Positions 5,696 to 6,924 of a stretch of 6,924 bases of DNA are shown here, piece after piece. Source of the DNA: an uncultured Selenomonadales bacterium (GTDB lineage: Bacteria > Bacillota > Negativicutes > Selenomonadales > Selenomonadaceae); the NCBI GenBank assembly GCA_946403735.1, contig CAMJAZ010000085.1:1-6924 (forward strand), in the 5' to 3' direction. Both the position numbers and the translations under genes were made by a program. The notes under the pieces were generated by a model. It saw only the letters and a program-made list of their open reading frames with translations, did not search any database and was not told the origin of the DNA. How positions within the stretch are numbered: position 1 is the first letter of the stretch; the number at the start of each line of letters is the position of its first letter.

Positions 5696-5699
5696 TTAA

Positions 5700-5727
5700 G
5701 AATTATGAATTTAGAATTTTTTAATTC
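5700..5727 (+). repeat. AT-rich weak inverted repeat in the pyrH-frr spacer
   Basis: GAATTA (5700-5705) pairs with TAATTC (5722-5727) across a 16-base AT-rich loop that contains further GAATT copies. The stem is too weak and AT-rich to act as a terminator, and a strong AAGGAGG (5734-5740) follows for frr. It is probably spacer sequence in a co-transcribed unit. Confidence 0.25.
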
Positions 5728-5747
5728 ACTACTAAGGAGGATTAAGT

Positions 5748-6305
5748 ATGACGAATGACATTATCAACGCGGCTGAAGACCGTATGAAAAAAAGTTTGGA
5801 TGCCTTGAAAAAAGATTACGGCACACTTCGCGCAGGTCGCGCCGCACCAAGTCTTCTTGATAAAGTTATGGTTGATTATTACGGCACGTCCACGCCTGTC
5901 AATCAAATTGCTAACGTCACAGTCCCTGAACCGCGTATGCTTATGATTAAGCCTTACGATAAAGGCTCACTCAAAGATATTGAACGCGCCATTCAAAAAT
6001 CTGATTTAGGTTTGACGCCCAATTCTGACGGTATTGCAATTCGTCTTGCCATTCCTCAACCTACGCAGGAACGTCGCAAAGAACTTGTCAAAGTCGTCAA
6101 CAAAAAGGCGGAAGAATCAAAAGTTGCTATGCGTAACATTCGCCGCGATTCTAACGAATCTATTAAAAAACTTGAAAAGTCTAAAGAAATTACTGAAGAT
6201 GATCGCAAAGAAAGTCAAGATAAAATTCAAAAACTTTTAGACAAATATATCAAACTTGTTGACAGCACGAAAACTACTAAAGAAAAGGAAGTCATGGAAG
6301 TTTGA
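5748..6305 (+). CDS. frr: Ribosome recycling factor
   Basis: RRF splits post-termination ribosomes together with EF-G, freeing mRNA and subunits. The 185-residue product has the family's exact length and both domains: the long-helix domain I begins with MKKSLDALKKDYGTLRAGRAAPSLLD and returns with RKELVKVVNKKAEE, then AMRNIRRDSNESIKKLEKSKEITEDD. The beta-rich domain II between them reads PVNQIANVTVPEPRMLMIKPYD. R132 matches the functionally important arginine of E. coli RRF. The ATG has an ideal AAGGAGG (5734-5740) seven bases upstream, the strongest ribosome binding site in this operon, fitting an abundant factor. The stop codon overlaps the apparent TTG start of uppS. The position between pyrH and uppS is standard for bacteria. 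Confidence 0.98.
   Translation: MTNDIINAAEDRMKKSLDALKKDYGTLRAGRAAPSLLDKVMVDYYGTSTPVNQIANVTVPEPRMLMIKPYDKGSLKDIERAIQKSDLGLTPNSDGIAIRLAIPQPTQERRKELVKVVNKKAEESKVAMRNIRRDSNESIKKLEKSKEITEDDRKESQDKIQKLLDKYIKLVDSTKTTKEKEVMEV
6285..6300 (+). promoter_or_regulatory. Two overlapping Shine-Dalgarno candidates for uppS
   Basis: AAGGAAG (6285-6291) lies ten bases before the TTG at 6302, whereas GGAAG (6296-6300) lies seven bases before the in-frame GTG at 6308. Both starts are therefore plausible, differing by two residues. Confidence 0.45.
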
Positions 6306-6924
6306 GTGTGGATGATGAAATTTTAAAGCGCGTTGACAAGTCAAAATTGCCGCGTCACGTCGCTATAATTATGGACGGCAATGGGCGTTGGGCAAGTTAT
6401 CGCGGACTTTTACGTAGCGCGGGACATTCTGCTGGCGTTAAGACGCTGAAAAAAATTTTAACCGTCGCTGTCAATCTCAACTTGGAGGCGTTGACTGTTT
6501 ACGCTTTTTCTACGGAAAATTGGAAACGTCCGCACAGTGAAGTTGATTTTCTCCTGCGTTTATTTTCCGAATACCTTGAAAAGGAAAAACGCGAAATGCA
6601 TGAAAAAAATGTTCGGCTACGTTTTCTTGGACGTGTTGAAGAATTTTCAGCTGGCATTCAAAATCAAATTCGCGATGCTACAACGCTGATGAAAAATAAT
6701 ACTGGCGTTAAGTTCAACATTGCGGCGAATTACGGCGGGCAAGATGAAATTTTACGTGCAGCGCAGAAATTAGCTGATAAAGTTGCAAGCGGAAAAATTT
6801 CTGTAAGCGATATTAACGCAGAACTTTTTGAAAGCGAACTTGATACGCAAGGCTTGCCACCAGTCGATTTGCTGATACGTACAAGCGGCGATATGCGAAT
6901 CAGCAACTTTCTACTTTGGCAGGC
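6302..6924 (+). CDS. uppS: Undecaprenyl diphosphate synthase (cis-prenyltransferase), 3' end outside the window
   Basis: UppS adds eight isopentenyl units in cis to farnesyl diphosphate, giving undecaprenyl diphosphate, the precursor of the peptidoglycan lipid carrier; it acts at the inner face of the membrane. The 207 complete codons cover most of the usual 240-250 residues. PRHVAIIMDGNGRWA carries the catalytic aspartate D25 (E. coli D26), and AGHSAG contains H42. LTVYAFSTENWKRP, FNIAANYGG and IRTSGDMRISNFLLWQ follow, with R193, R199 and S201 as diphosphate-binding residues. The metal-binding glutamate matching E. coli E213 lies just past the window edge. D197 stands where E. coli has E198. 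The TTG start overlaps the frr stop as TTGA; GTG at 6308 is the alternative. The frame is intact up to the edge, so the gene is cut by the window and not broken. cdsA and dxr often come next. Confidence 0.96.
   Translation, partial: MSVDDEILKRVDKSKLPRHVAIIMDGNGRWASYRGLLRSAGHSAGVKTLKKILTVAVNLNLEALTVYAFSTENWKRPHSEVDFLLRLFSEYLEKEKREMHEKNVRLRFLGRVEEFSAGIQNQIRDATTLMKNNTGVKFNIAANYGGQDEILRAAQKLADKVASGKISVSDINAELFESELDTQGLPPVDLLIRTSGDMRISNFLLWQ

Noticed and set aside
6034..6240. 68-codon + strand frame inside frr
   Set aside because: It lies entirely within a well-conserved RRF in another frame and its Lys/Leu-rich translation has no recognisable features.
6333..6369. TTGACA (6333-6338) and a perfect TATAAT (6364-6369) inside uppS
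   Set aside because: The spacer is 25 bases, far from 17, and the -35-like match is a GTT-GAC codon pair in conserved coding sequence. No better -35 lies at the right distance.
1..6924. CRISPR arrays, tRNA or rRNA genes, insertion sequences, defence genes
   Set aside because: No regularly spaced repeats, cloverleaf-like segments, transposase-like products or nuclease/defence domains were seen on either strand.

Overview
The window is a gene-dense stretch of a bacterial chromosome, moderately AT-rich, with all eight genes on the + strand. The trio ireB, ruvX and a DUF1292 (YrzB-like) gene followed by mltG is a hallmark of Bacillota (Firmicutes), and the pyrH-frr-uppS order fits too. The class cannot be fixed from this sequence. 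The His/Cys-rich DUF1292 protein reminds me of Negativicutes relatives, but that is recollection and not evidence.

Layout. Bases 1-144 hold a pyrimidine/purine-rich imperfect palindrome and an AT-rich leader. Bases 145-1167 encode aspartate-semialdehyde dehydrogenase (asd). After a 60-base gap with a directly repeated decamer comes a tightly packed cluster at 1228-4767: ireB (GTG start), ruvX (TTG start, 4-base overlap), a DUF1292 gene (8-base overlap), mltG (5-base gap) and a peptidase-U32-family gene (TTG start). A 178-base intergenic region (4768-4945) carries two well-formed tandem sigma-A-type promoters. They read into pyrH (UMP kinase), frr (ribosome recycling factor) and uppS (undecaprenyl diphosphate synthase), which is cut by the right window edge.

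How the genes fit together. asd feeds lysine/diaminopimelate and threonine/methionine synthesis, and diaminopimelate is a peptidoglycan precursor. uppS makes the lipid carrier for peptidoglycan, and mltG trims nascent glycan strands. ireB belongs to the Ser/Thr-kinase (IreK/PrkC) circuit that tunes envelope stress responses. pyrH and frr serve nucleotide supply and translation, ruvX acts in DNA or rRNA processing, and the U32 protein probably hydroxylates RNA.

I see no undescribed defence or mobile system; these are housekeeping genes. The points most worth checking are a GC-only hairpin covering the apparent pyrH start codon, the tandem promoters before it, the His/Cys-rich insert in the DUF1292 protein, the palindrome at the left edge, and gene junctions that differ from the classic Bacillus order (no alaS, trmR or rpsB-tsf where they would be expected).
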